This document shows, one piece after another, positions 24,926 to 34,917 of a stretch of 64,000 bases of DNA (positions within the stretch are counted from its first letter, which is position 1; each line of letters starts with the position of its first letter). The DNA is from Populus alba (taxonomy: Eukaryota > Streptophyta > Magnoliopsida > Malpighiales > Salicaceae). Location: NCBI RefSeq assembly GCF_005239225.2, contig NC_133297.1, positions 5,278,392-5,342,391 on the forward strand. Direction: 5' to 3'. Under the pieces are notes generated by a model. It saw only the letters and a program-made list of their open reading frames with translations. It was not told the DNA's origin and made no database searches. The translations under genes were made by a program, and so were the position numbers.

Positions 24926-27263
24926 TCAGTAGGGAGTGACACCCACATTTGCAGGAGCGAAAAACCCATCTTTCATGAGCACGTCCTCTCCTTCCTGCAA
25001 AAAAATAAAAAATATTTAAAAACTAAAATGCAATAGGCTTACTACGTACTCCAATTCTAAATAGTTTGTATAACAAAATGTTAAAAGAAGTTTTAGATTT
25101 CTTAGGGTTTCAATCAAAAGTACCTGTTGGCGCACGTTAGTTTTCTTCACGGGTTGATCAGGCATAAGTCCGAAATGGATATGTGGAAAATGGGCCCACT
25201 GAAACCAACAAACAACAAATTAGGAAAATTACTAGCTAATTAAATAGCTAATCGTAGTTAATGTAGCATTGGCTGCATCATGAAACCATGTGTAAACATT
25301 ATTAACATTTTGAGTTTTCATGGATCTCACATTCTTTGCAGCTGCGCTAAATGCTTCTCTGTGACTTATATCAGGATTTCCTGCTTTGATACGTTGGATC
25401 TCGTCCCTGCAAATTGATACATAATAATGTCAAGATCATGCACGTGCTTCATAGAAAAATACAAATTTCTGACAATTGCAATTCATATAGAGATTTTTTT
25501 AAAAAAAATTAACACCAAATTCAAGTTTTAAATCTTGATTTTCATCACATTAAAAATGTAAAGTTTACAGCAAGAATTTTACTTACTTGATAAAGCGGTT
25601 GTAGGCGGATGGGACTCTTTGTCGCTTTTCTGGAGCTGAACATGTAAAACAAAGACATAACAACGACAAAGAAACAGACAGATCTTTGAAATCACTTCGC
25701 TGACTTTGTGTAACATTTCTACTTTTATTATCTCTCTCTCTCTCTCTCATCATCATTACTTCATCATCATCTAGGATCTAATCAGTCTAATATCCATGGA
25801 TTCTGTATCTACATTTCCGGGGGGGAAAACTGAAGACTCTCTCTCCTATTCATGTGTAGTAGAAATTCTATAAAGGTAAGCTACATTATACATTCCTGGG
25901 TTCATAATGAGATAGTACATGCATTGAAAGAAACTGAAAGAAATTCAATGACCCATTTGAGCAAAGGTAACATCTGTTTGATGATGGTACAATTTGGGCA
26001 TGTTAGTTAAATTCTTCTATATTATATATATAAAAAAAGTTAAATTCTTCTAGAGAAGAAAATTAAAGGGAGAAGTACCGACACAGATGGGATAGCTACG
26101 AAAGCCTCAAAGAAATGCAATTGACCTACTAGGTGCAAATCTACAGTATCCCTTTTGGTAGCACTAAATAAATGTTGAATAGCATCAAGAAGGCTAGACA
26201 TGATAAGATTGTCCAAAAGATGCTTTGGTACATCAAGCAAAACCAAGATATATAGGGCACTGTTGTTTTTTACATAACTTTTCTTGATTACCTAAGACTA
26301 TAGCTACTATGTGTAAGAAATGTAAAAATGCAATGGTGCTTGACAAACTTTAAAGAAAGTTAAAGGGGACTGGTGAAGTCACTTAATAATGACTCAAAAT
26401 TTGTTGTAGAGCTGCTGCTCATATATAGACCAGTGAAAAGGCCATTGATATGTCAAAGAAATGAGGTAAGTGTGAAGAATCTCACGTCTATTAACCACTG
26501 GTGGTTTAGGGATCTCCTCAACACCTCGAATTGGCATAAAAGATTCATTTGGGTTTGGCTGATTGATCATCAAGCTTGGCGGTGCTCCCGTACTCCTCAT
26601 TCCCTCCTAGAATTACGCCAGTAACCATGGAAAGCCAAGAATTAAATTCCAAGTTTAGATTTATTTCTATGCTTATCTATATAATTAAGCAATCATGAAA
26701 GAGAAATCAAAGGAAATTTAGTCTTTTCAACTGTTTTTAGTGCTCCAAACCCTAATGTATAAAGGGTATAATTAAAACCACAAAAAGAATGAGTAAAAAG
26801 AGAAAGCAGTGATATGTTTGAAACCCTAAAATATCTTGATATACCAGGATATTAAGCTGAGGATTGAAGAAACCATGACCAAGGTAAAATTGATTGGCTG
26901 CAGGATGTAGGCTACGCATGTTCACCGAAAATAGGTTGGTGCAGTGACCACATCGAACCGTAACAGTCTTGAACAAGCTAGAGCAAGGTACACTCACCTA
27001 TAACACCAACAAGAGATGCGACTCAAACCAACCTTAAGAAATTCATTGAAGAATAAGAAAAAGAAGAAACCAATGAGGGTTCGCTCGATTGGCTCGGATT
27101 AAGGTTTCAAGCCTCCACTAATGGAACAGAAAATCAGGGATAAGAAAAAATGGGGAGAAAATGATACCGCGAGGACAGTGTCACAGAAGTTGCAATGGAC
27201 ATAACAAAGCTGGTCTGATGAAGAGAGGTGATCCGGTGAAAAGGAAGCTGAAGAGGATGCCAT
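24926..27263 (-). CDS. YAB1: YABBY transcription factor, FIL/YAB1 type
   Basis: Seven exons on the minus strand join in frame: 27263-27168, 26997-26845, 26606-26486, 25635-25587, 25406-25331, 25198-25124 and 24994-24926, giving 212 aa. All introns are GT-AG. The N-terminal C2C2 zinc finger uses C-x2-C in [10 protein letters not shown] (about residues 24-27) and the C-x2-C of [10 protein letters not shown]. The middle holds [21 protein letters not shown]. The C-terminal HMG-like YABBY domain contains [20 protein letters not shown], then [20 protein letters not shown]. The tail ends NVGVTPY, typical of FIL. By family knowledge it specifies abaxial identity in lateral organs, acting in the nucleus with co-repressors. 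Length is close to the usual 215-230 aa. YAB3 is the only close alternative. The exon 2/3 junction (NPQLNIL-EGMRSTG) is less conserved than the others but keeps frame. Confidence 0.95.
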
Positions 27264-28153
27264 TTTTTTTATGCTTCTTTAGAGATTTTGTTGATTTGAT
27301 TGATGGATTGACTGATCGGTGGATATTTTGAAAGAACAGATAATAATCCTCTTCCTCGGATCTAATCGTCTTGATTGTTGACTTGTTACTATAGCAAAAG
27401 AGAAGAGAGAGATGTGGAAAGAGAGGAACCCTGCTACTACTAATATACTAGGAGATAGAGCAGAACCAGAAAGTATACACTTTCTCTCTCCGTGTTTCTT
27501 GACATTATAATTTTTTCTTTATTTTTTTATTTTTAAACGTTTTTACATGTTTTTTTGTTGTATGTGAAGTTGTTGATGTATCATAAATAGTGCACAGAAT
27601 AGAGTGAGGGAGGGAGAAGGTTAAAGAGAAAGCAAATGAATGGTTGGCATTCCAAAAAGGAAATGGATGTGTGTGCGAGAGAGAGAGAGAGAGAGAGAGA
27701 TAGAGAGCGCAGAGGCGGCAGAGGTGGGGGAGCGAGAAAAGGACGTTTGCATGGGCTTTGGCTCATTCACCAGTTGTTTTCATAGTTAAGATGGGTGAGA
27801 AGGAAGGGAAAACCTCCATTTTCTTGGTTCACTACAATTCCATGGTGGCGGTGCCCTCGATAAGGCCACAAGGAGAAAAAAAAAAACTGATGCTCTTACA
27901 CCCTCGTTTTGACTCATTAAGTAAATAAGTCTTCCTACACTTTGGTTATTTACTTGACTTCTAATTAAAAGCCCTGCCTCAATCCCAGTTTGTCTTTTCA
28001 TTCTGTTTTGGTTTCATAAGTCTTGTAACTGATGATATTCATCTTCTTATTTTTCATAATTAATTAACCATCCGTTCCTAATTCTGAGGTGTTTGGTGCA
28101 ATTTGAAAAAAACGCTAGGGGCCTGCCTCTATCTAAACTAAATCCAGGTGTAA
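27264..28153 (-). promoter_or_regulatory. Upstream region of the YABBY gene
   Basis: Upstream sequence for the minus-strand gene. It is purine/pyrimidine biased, with a (GA)12 run at 27677-27700 about 410 bp before the start codon. GA repeats bind BPC-type factors in plants. Start site and TATA box were not resolved. Confidence 0.45.
27677..27700. repeat. (GA)12 microsatellite
   Basis: Uninterrupted GA run in the YABBY upstream region. Confidence 0.95.
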
Positions 28154-28244
28154 CACGACTGAAAAATTAATAAATAAAAATAAAAATATTATATAAATAT
28201 TTTTGTTGATAAATTTTAGTAAATTTTATTGATGAAAGTATTCT

Positions 28245-28327
<83 letters not shown>

Positions 28328-29523
28328 AAGAGAATTATAATGAGAAAAAAATTAAAAAATAGCAAAAAAAATAATAACGTTTTATTTATACCAACAGAAT
28401 TATCGATGGTTTTAATACCTTCGGTAAAATCTATCAATAAACTCTTTGGTAAATTATTCACATCTTCTTGACATTGTTTATCATGTCAATTACCAACAGA
28501 ATTACTGATAGAATTTTCTGTTAATATTTTTCAGAGAGCTCTAAAACTGTTCACTTCTTAATTGCATTGTTAATTACTGTTCTTTACAGATGAAATTACC
28601 GACGGATTGAAAATTCATCGGTTTTATTTAGCGGGTTTTTGAAAAAAAATTTATTAAATTGAATATTTCAATTAAATATTACAAACGAAATCACCGACAA
28701 ATTAAAAAGTCATCGGCGATATTTGATGGTTTCTGAAAAATTTTAATTAAATATTACAAACAGAATCACTGACAGAATGATTAAAAAATAGTGATATTTG
28801 ATTATCTGTTGGTAAAACAACCCAATAAAAAAAACTAGAATCCCTCATTTCACAACAAATAGACCTCTTCTTCTTCCTCCCTTTATGTAAAAAACATCAA
28901 CATCCCTTTATGTTCTCTTATATTCTCTCCTTAACTCCTTCTTCTTTCTTCACGCTCAGGTATGTCTTCTTTTCTTCTTTTCTTTTCTTTTCTAGCTTTA
29001 TTTAATTAATATATTTTATGAATTTATTTTTTTCTCTCTTCTCAGCTTTATTTGCAACTATATTAAGGTAAGATTTTTTTTTCTCTTTTTTTGTGTTTTT
29101 TTTCATTATATTTGTTTTTTTCATTTTATTTTTAAATTTTTATGTTCTTAATAATTGTATGAATGTTGTTGTAGGATTTTTTTTCATGTGAGAAAAATTT
29201 TTAGTTGATTTATTTATAGGATTGTTTATATATTTTTTAATTATTTTTCTTGTTTTGTTATATAGATTTTTTAAAAATAGATTTTTTTAATAATCACCGC
29301 CGGAATTGCATATGATATTTTTGTCGGTTATATGACAAGCTTTCTGAGGGAAATACCAATGGAATGAAGTGGATATTTTGTTTTAGCTAACTTTTCCCGT
29401 CAGTAATTTCATTTTTAATAATATTTTTTTTATTACTGACAGACTCACTGATAAATAAAAAATTACCGATAAATGATTCACCGACAGAAAATTCTATCGA
29501 TAAATATAAGAATTTTGGTAGTG
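28154..29523. mobile_element. Decayed non-autonomous CACTA-type DNA transposon
   Basis: The right end reads AAGAATTTTGGTAGTG, the inverse of a CACTACCAAAATTCTT terminus. The left end CACGACTGAAAAATT is a degraded version of it. Both ends are flanked by TAA (28151-28153 and 29524-29526), the 3-bp duplication size of the CACTA group. Subterminal motifs of the type ACCGACAGAAT/ACCGACGGA recur near 28391, 28490, 28590, 28685, 28760, 29298 and 29440-29505, some inverted. No transposase frame is present. A (TA)n run of 78 bp lies inside. The left boundary is the weaker call; changes there look like C-to-T decay. Confidence 0.6.
28248..28325. repeat. (TA)39 microsatellite
   Basis: 78-bp uninterrupted TA run inside the CACTA-like element; self-complementary. 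Confidence 0.97.
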
Positions 29524-29561
29524 TAATAATCATTCGAACTCTGGCTAATCCTGCAAGATAA

Positions 29562-29563
<2 letters not shown>

Positions 29564-29617
<54 letters not shown>
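29564..29617. repeat. Compound (CT)n(AT)n microsatellite
   Basis: About ten CT units followed directly by about sixteen AT units, just beyond the CACTA-like right end. Confidence 0.95.
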
Positions 29618-29619
<2 letters not shown>

Positions 29620-29829
29620 TCAATTATTTTTTCCTAATCATTTATGATAGTTTCATATGTTTGGTGCTGCTCTTTATGTGCATTAGAGATTCGTATATCA
29701 CATGGATTGTTAATTATTAAATTATTTTAGGTCATGCTGCTTTCTTTTTATTTTTTCTTGTCGAAATTGCTTTTGAAAATTGTTTGTAAGTATATATGTA
29801 TATCTACATGTTTTTTTTACTAGTAGCGG

Positions 29830-31016
29830 GGGTTTATATGTGTTTTATGAAGTATTGGTTATTGGGTTAGACATGATTCACCCATGATGGATGGGCCTGA
29901 TCCAAGTATTCAGAGGAGTTACTAAAGAAAGTAATTACTTCTTATACTTATATAAATAGGAACATAACCCATATGAAGATGTAAGTTTTTATTATTGAAA
30001 GAGCATAGTTATCTCTTTCTCTTCTTCCATCTTGACTCTCTACATTAACTTGACAATATTTATAAAGATGTTTGTACTGTGGAATATCATCTTGGTTTTA
30101 GTAATTGAAGTGACACTAAGTAATTGATCCAGGAATAAATTAGCGAATTAATTCTCACAAGTAAGTTTTCCTTTCCAATCTACATGAAGGAGAAAGCTTA
30201 ACAGAACAACAACAATGTAAAAACACTTAAGGTTTCATAAGCGAAGAGAGTTGCAGGTATGAACTATGAATTCACAATCTTATTATCTAAAACAAAATAT
30301 TTAGCGGTTGTCTCTTTAAAAAATTTATAAGATCTTTAAATATATTAGAAAACCCTATATCTGCAAGAAAACAATTAGAAATCTGAAAACATAAAGTAAA
30401 TAAAAAAAGTTTGAAAAAAACATAGAATCCAATAAAAGACAAAGGTAAAATAACAAAATTAGCTCAAACAAGAGCACCCAAGCTTGAAACTTTATTCTGG
30501 AAGATAGATGGTTTGACCAATGACTTTATGATTGCTCATAAGAACATTGATTGTAGAATCATTAACAAAAATTTAAACCCAATTCAACAATCAATTCTCT
30601 TATTATTGCAATTTTAAAGCTGTTCAAAAGCAGAAACTTTCCATATCTTTTACTGCTAGTTTGGGATTAGCTCAGGTGATTTGTTGAAGTTATATCACAT
30701 ACAAAATGCCCAACAACTTGTTAAGAATTTTTTTTTTTTTTTTTTGCCACCGCCAATAAGTGTTAGGGTTCATCCTATGAGAAAAAAGAAGTTAGAAACA
30801 AGGGAGAATAGTGTCAAATGGTTGGCGATGGCCACTAATTAAAGGATCATAAAGTTGTATGATACATGCTTAATGTGGTGATCCCAAGCATGGCAACGAA
30901 AATAGACTTGTTGCAGAAATGTTTACAGCCCTCAACTTAAATACCAGATTTTAGTAAATTCTTCGGTGCCTTTCAAAAACTCAGACCTCGTTGAACGAAA
31001 CTACAAACATCCGGTA
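29830..31016. other. Possible solo-LTR or LTR-like remnant and flank
   Basis: 29830-30170 has the layout of an LTR promoter region: a TATAAATAGG box near 29950, then a leader with pyrimidine-rich sequence. No paired copy, target duplication or coding domain is visible, so the identity is weak. The remainder to 31016 is AT-rich with a T-run at 30729-30745 and no gene. Confidence 0.25.
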
Positions 31017-31021
31017 AAAGC
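31017..31021. repeat. Target-site duplication, left (AAAGC)
   Basis: AAAGC directly before the 5' LTR is repeated exactly after the 3' LTR at 34918-34922. Confidence 0.9.
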
Positions 31022-31173
31022 TGTTAGGTATTGCCATTAGTGGGACTACCCCACCACCAAACAAAGTAGCCACCACCACCAAGCAAGTGGCAGCAGCCTT
31101 TGTTGAAGAAGATGGCAGCCACCCACTCCCATGTGCAGCTGCTGGAAAGAAGAAGAGAAGCTACCATCCTGCC

Positions 31174-31181
31174 TATAAATA
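31174..31181 (+). promoter_or_regulatory. LTR TATA box
   Basis: TATAAATA in the context GCCTATAAATAGGCACC, repeated at the same place in the 3' LTR. Transcription should start about 30 bp downstream, which marks the U3/R border near 31205. Confidence 0.75.
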
Positions 31182-31258
31182 GGCACCATACAAAGAGAGC
31201 TATGTGAGAGGGAGAATAACGTGAGTGTGTGAAAGAGTGAAGAGAAAGAGAAGAGAAA

Positions 31259-31283
31259 GGGCTGCTGCCATGGGCAGCAGCCC
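31259..31283 (+). other. Perfect hairpin in the LTR transcript region
   Basis: An 11-bp stem GGGCTGCTGCC / GGCAGCAGCCC with a 3-nt loop, just downstream of the presumed transcription start. It is preserved in the 3' LTR at 34682-34706. Being almost self-complementary, it could form an intermolecular duplex in RNA. Confidence 0.8.
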
Positions 31284-31491
31284 TGCAGCTGCAAGGCAGC
31301 AAGAGAGATGGGAGTTGAGTGATGAGATCCTCCTCCATGTATTTATTGTAAATCTTGTTCTCTCCCTATATAATCAAATGGCTTCTCCCGTGGATGTAGG
31401 CGGTTTGCCGAACCACGTTAAATATTGTGTCAGTGTGCTTAGCCTCCAATGGGCAAATATCAGAACATCACCGGTCGGAATTCCCAACAAT

Positions 31492-31503
31492 TGGTATCAG
31501 AGC
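31492..31503 (+). other. Primer binding site (initiator Met tRNA type)
   Basis: TGGTATCAGAGC stands two bases after the 5' LTR end, matching the common plant retrotransposon primer site complementary to the 3' end of initiator methionine tRNA. Confidence 0.9.
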
Positions 31504-31783
31504 ATATGGTTTAAGTGGTGTTTGATTTTTGCTCAAAAATGAAAGTTGTCCAAATTGTGTTTTGACCATACCACTGTGTAGAGGAGGAAGAGACGAAGCC
31601 ACTGGTGAAAACCGCGTCGGAATCGGACGTCGGAATCTCCTTCACGCGCCGTCACGCTCCGACGAGGAGACTGGCCACGCGCGCAGACGCGCGCCACGCG
31701 TCACACGCGTCTTCTTCGCCCGGATGGGCTGACCCGACCCGATTACCAGACGACCCGACCCACGTGACTGACCCGGATAATGA

Positions 31784-31871
31784 TGACGTCAGCATGACGT
31801 AATTTTGTGACGTCATCATGCACAGTAAGCATGACCCAAGATGACATCATCATGATGTAATGGTGACGTCA
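31784..31871. promoter_or_regulatory. Cluster of TGACGTCA palindromes
   Basis: Three perfect TGACGTCA octamers at 31784-31791, 31808-31815 and 31864-31871, with near-matches TGACGTAA and TGACATCA between them. This octamer is a binding site for TGA/CREB-like bZIP factors. The cluster lies in the retroelement leader. Confidence 0.6.
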
Positions 31872-33455
31872 TCAAACACAGTCAGCATGCCATGTCAGCG
31901 ACAGTCAGCAGACACGTCAGCACAGTGGGACCCACATACCATGTCATCAGCCGCGAGCCGAGCCACAGCCGATTGTAGCCGAGCTGAATGGGAGCCGAGC
32001 CGAGCCGCGAGCCGAGGTAAGGATTCTGTGCAGCAGAGTCTACGTGCAACCGGATCTGAGAGTGAATCTGGGCCGTTGATCAGGCCAGAATTGTTTTGAT
32101 CAAATCTTAGCCGTCTGAAGTGCGATTTGGGCAATTCAAGACATGTTTCCAGCTAATTTGATCATTCCGGATGCAATGGTACGGTCCGATCGTTGAGATT
32201 CGAGACCGAAAATGGCAGTGGTTTATTATTAAAGAGAGATTGCCCGATCAGGAGGCATCTGAAGGTCTGGATTGAGGTCGATGGAGATTAAGGAGAAGAA
32301 GGTGCACATGTTTACCCAATTATATGTGCTGTAATGTTAAATGGGGAAATTTAATGCCTTGATGGAAGGCAAAATTGGGACACTCTAGACACCCGGTTAT
32401 GTGAACAATTAGAGGTGGAGAGTGGAAATTGACGAAGTCCAATCTTGACGAATCTAAGCACTGGTAGTCTCGCCAGATGTTGAGAAATCAGGTATGAAGC
32501 CAGGATACCCAGATCATTTGCAAAGGAGAGCCGCAACAAAGCTAGCAAATGGTTGTATATACGGAGAGACAGTACGATGGATAGATATAGCCTAAGAAGT
32601 TCTGTCTAGGAGATTGGGTTTTAAGCGGGACCAGTGTGACCCCTCCAATCTTTCCTGGGAACTTGCTTAGTGGAAGGATTATCCATACGGTACTATTTTC
32701 GTATATATAGCAGTTTGTAATGAAACGGTTGAAGACTAGCAGGATGACGGCACAAGGGGAACAGTTGGGTTCCTCATGATCAAGGATTTGATGGAGTGGT
32801 GATTTCTTCAAAGAAGCTAGATTCGGTGACTGTGATTTCTCAAGGGGAGAATTGATGAAGACCCTGATAATGGAAGAGAAATACAGCAAGGGAATGAAGA
32901 TTGACACCCTATTTTGACTTGGAGAGGTGTTGTAACAGGATGAGCTGCTGTCAAACATAAGCAAGGAATAGGGAGAAATCTGGAGAACAGAAATTGCACA
33001 AGGGCACACGGAGATTGTGCAAGAGTACCCGAGGGATCCAACGAGGTACTGTAATGAGACAACAGGTGCAAGGAGAAGAAGTGTTCCCAGATGAAGCTCA
33101 GAGCAGAGACTGTTAAAGTTTGTACAACAGGAAGTCTTTTATGCTCTTGATGAAGACAACAGGCGAAGACCTTTCAATGCATGCAAGGATGGAAAGAGAG
33201 CTGTTGCAGAGGCACCTAATTGAGGGGGTGCAAATGCCTATGATAAAAGGCGAAGACACCAAAGAGAGTGGTGTAGGTGGAGCTGTCAAGCAGAAAGGCG
33301 TAGAAGCTCCAAACATAGAAATCGAGGTGGAGGATTGCGAGGAGTATACCGCAACTTTCTCTTTCTATGTAGTTAGTGGCAGTAATCTCTCCCAAGTCCA
33401 CATGGTGGTAGAGAATCTTGGAGCCACTGGAGTCATCCCCAATGAAGGAGGATGA

Positions 33456-33605
33456 GACCGCCCCATGACAGCGGGCGGAGACACCTTAGAGAGAAGGTGT
33501 GAGGGCCATGATATGAGCCCAGAGTTCAAACCGCCGCATGACGACGAGCGGAGACACCTCATGAGAAGGTGTGAGGGCCAGGATAGGAGCCCAAGTTCAG
33601 AACAC
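33456..33605. repeat. Two-copy tandem repeat, period 73 bp, in retroelement interior
   Basis: CGGAGACACCT is found at 33476 and 33549, followed in both copies by GAGAAGGTGTGAGGGCCA and GAGCCCA. Confidence 0.85.
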
Positions 33606-33699
33606 CCCAGAGCCGATGTGATGGCTAGATATAAGTGGACAGATGGATAGCCAATGAAGTGGCTATGATGAGTATGAAGACAAATGCAGGATTGACTTT

Positions 33700-34100
33700 C
33701 ATGGATATTGCCCCCATGCTAAAGATCAATGAGCTAGAAGACATTTGCCTTGGACAATAAGTGTGTGGCTTGTGGAGCATTAAGACGCGGCTGCTATGAA
33801 GGAGCAGAGGGCATGCGCAGGTTCCGGGAACGAGTTGACTCTTGTCAAGGTGGTGAGCTCGGTAATGGCATTGTAATACTCAGAGTATGGAGATAGATAT
33901 GGATCAACCTTTAATGGGCTGCCCCCATGGTTAAAGGTGGAGAGCTACCTGGACTCTTACGACTAAGAGCGAGAGACTCATGGAGAAGTAAGGCGTGGTT
34001 CCTATGGTGGAACAGAGGGCAGGCGCAACTCCTGGATGAGTAGACTCTTGGAAGAGTGGTGGGCTTGTGATCATATTGAGATACTCAAATAATGACTGTC
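33700..34100. repeat. Imperfect two-copy repeat, period about 211 bp, in retroelement interior
   Basis: GCCCCCATG occurs at 33710 and 33921. Later blocks CAGAGGGCA-GCGCA, GACTCTTG and ATACTCA follow in the same order in both copies. Strongly diverged. Confidence 0.7.
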
Positions 34101-34430
34101 GCACTTGGAATATCCGTTTGAGGGGGTGTTGTAAGCCTTGGTGTAAGGCTTGATAAATCATTCCGGACCGAGCATGGCTGATACGCTCGAAGGGGAATGT
34201 TGTGTCCCAGAGACAAGCGTTAACACTCTTCAGATGTGATGTGTGAGACCATCTGGTTGAAGTGATCCTTTGGTGTAAGCAAGGGTGTGCTTTGGTGACT
34301 CTGGTGATTGAAAGGTTTGGCGAGTACCTATAAACTTGGCCGGAGACGCTCTCGGAATGGTAAGTTTGGAAGAGCTGCAAGATGCAAGATTGTGCTGAAG
34401 AAGCAAGCGGACAATTGCCCCACATGAATG

Positions 34431-34444
34431 GCAAAGGGGGTGAT
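34431..34444 (+). other. Polypurine tract
   Basis: GCAAAGGGGGTGAT stands immediately before the 3' LTR, the usual place for plus-strand priming. Confidence 0.8.
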
Positions 34445-34917
34445 TGTTAGGTATTGCCATTAGTGGGACTACCCCACCACCAAACAAAGTAGCCACCACC
34501 ACCAAGCAAGTGGCAGCAGCCTTTGTTGAAGAAGATGGCAGCCACCCACTCCCATGTGCAGCTGCTGGAAAGAAGAAGAGAAGCTACCATCCTGCCTATA
34601 AATAGGCACCATACAAAGAGAGCTATGTGAGAGGGAGAATAACGTGAGTGTGTGAAAGAGTGAAGAGAAAGAGAAGAGAAAGGGCTGCTGCCATGGGCAG
34701 CAGCCCTGCAGCTGCAAGGCAGCAAGAGAGATGGGAGTTGAGTGATGAGATCCTCCTCCATGTATTTATTGTATTCTTTCTCTACTCTAATAAAATGGAC
34801 TCTCTCCCGTGGATGTAGGCGGTTTTGCCGAACCACGTAAATTATTGTGTCTCAGTGTGCTTACCCCTCAGTTGAGCAATTATCAGTACATCACCGGTCG
34901 TCGGATTCCGCCCAACA
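34445..34917 (+). repeat. 3' long terminal repeat
   Basis: 473 bp, same ends as the 5' LTR and followed by the AAAGC duplication at 34918-34922. Bases 34445-34773 are identical by eye to 31022-31350; the rest has many substitutions and small gaps relative to the 5' copy. Confidence 0.95.

Larger units (their letters stand above)
31022..31489 (+). repeat. 5' long terminal repeat
   Basis: 468 bp, TG...CA ends. A TATAAATA box sits at 31174-31181. The first 329 bp are identical by eye to the 3' LTR, while the last 139 bp differ strongly from it. Confidence 0.95.
31022..34917 (+). mobile_element. Complete non-autonomous LTR retrotransposon
   Basis: Two long terminal repeats (468 and 473 bp), each beginning TGTTAGG and ending CCCAACA, bound a 2955-bp interior, and AAAGC target duplications flank the whole. 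The primer binding site follows the 5' LTR and a purine tract precedes the 3' LTR, so the element reads on the plus strand. The interior shows no reverse transcriptase, integrase or protease motif; its longest frames are about 110-155 codons on either strand and match nothing known. It would need proteins from another element, as LARD-type elements do. The interior is GC-richer than its surroundings (31600-32060 especially) and carries tandem duplications. The superfamily cannot be decided without coding sequence. Confidence 0.92.

Noticed and set aside
27823..27840. CACTACAATTCC considered as the left end of the CACTA element
   Set aside because: It lacks the matching TAA duplication and the subterminal repeats begin only after 28154.
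28229..28471. Open frames of Tyr-Ile repeats on both strands
   Set aside because: Produced by the (TA)39 microsatellite, not coding.
31024..31338. Open frames of 82-104 codons on the minus strand in each LTR (31024-31338, 34447-34836)
   Set aside because: They are copies of one another because the LTRs are copies; the frames are antisense by-products of GC-rich repeat sequence.
32542..33009. 155-codon open frame on the minus strand inside the retroelement
   Set aside because: It runs antisense to the element, lacks an ATG-supported start and any gag/pol motif; treated as chance.
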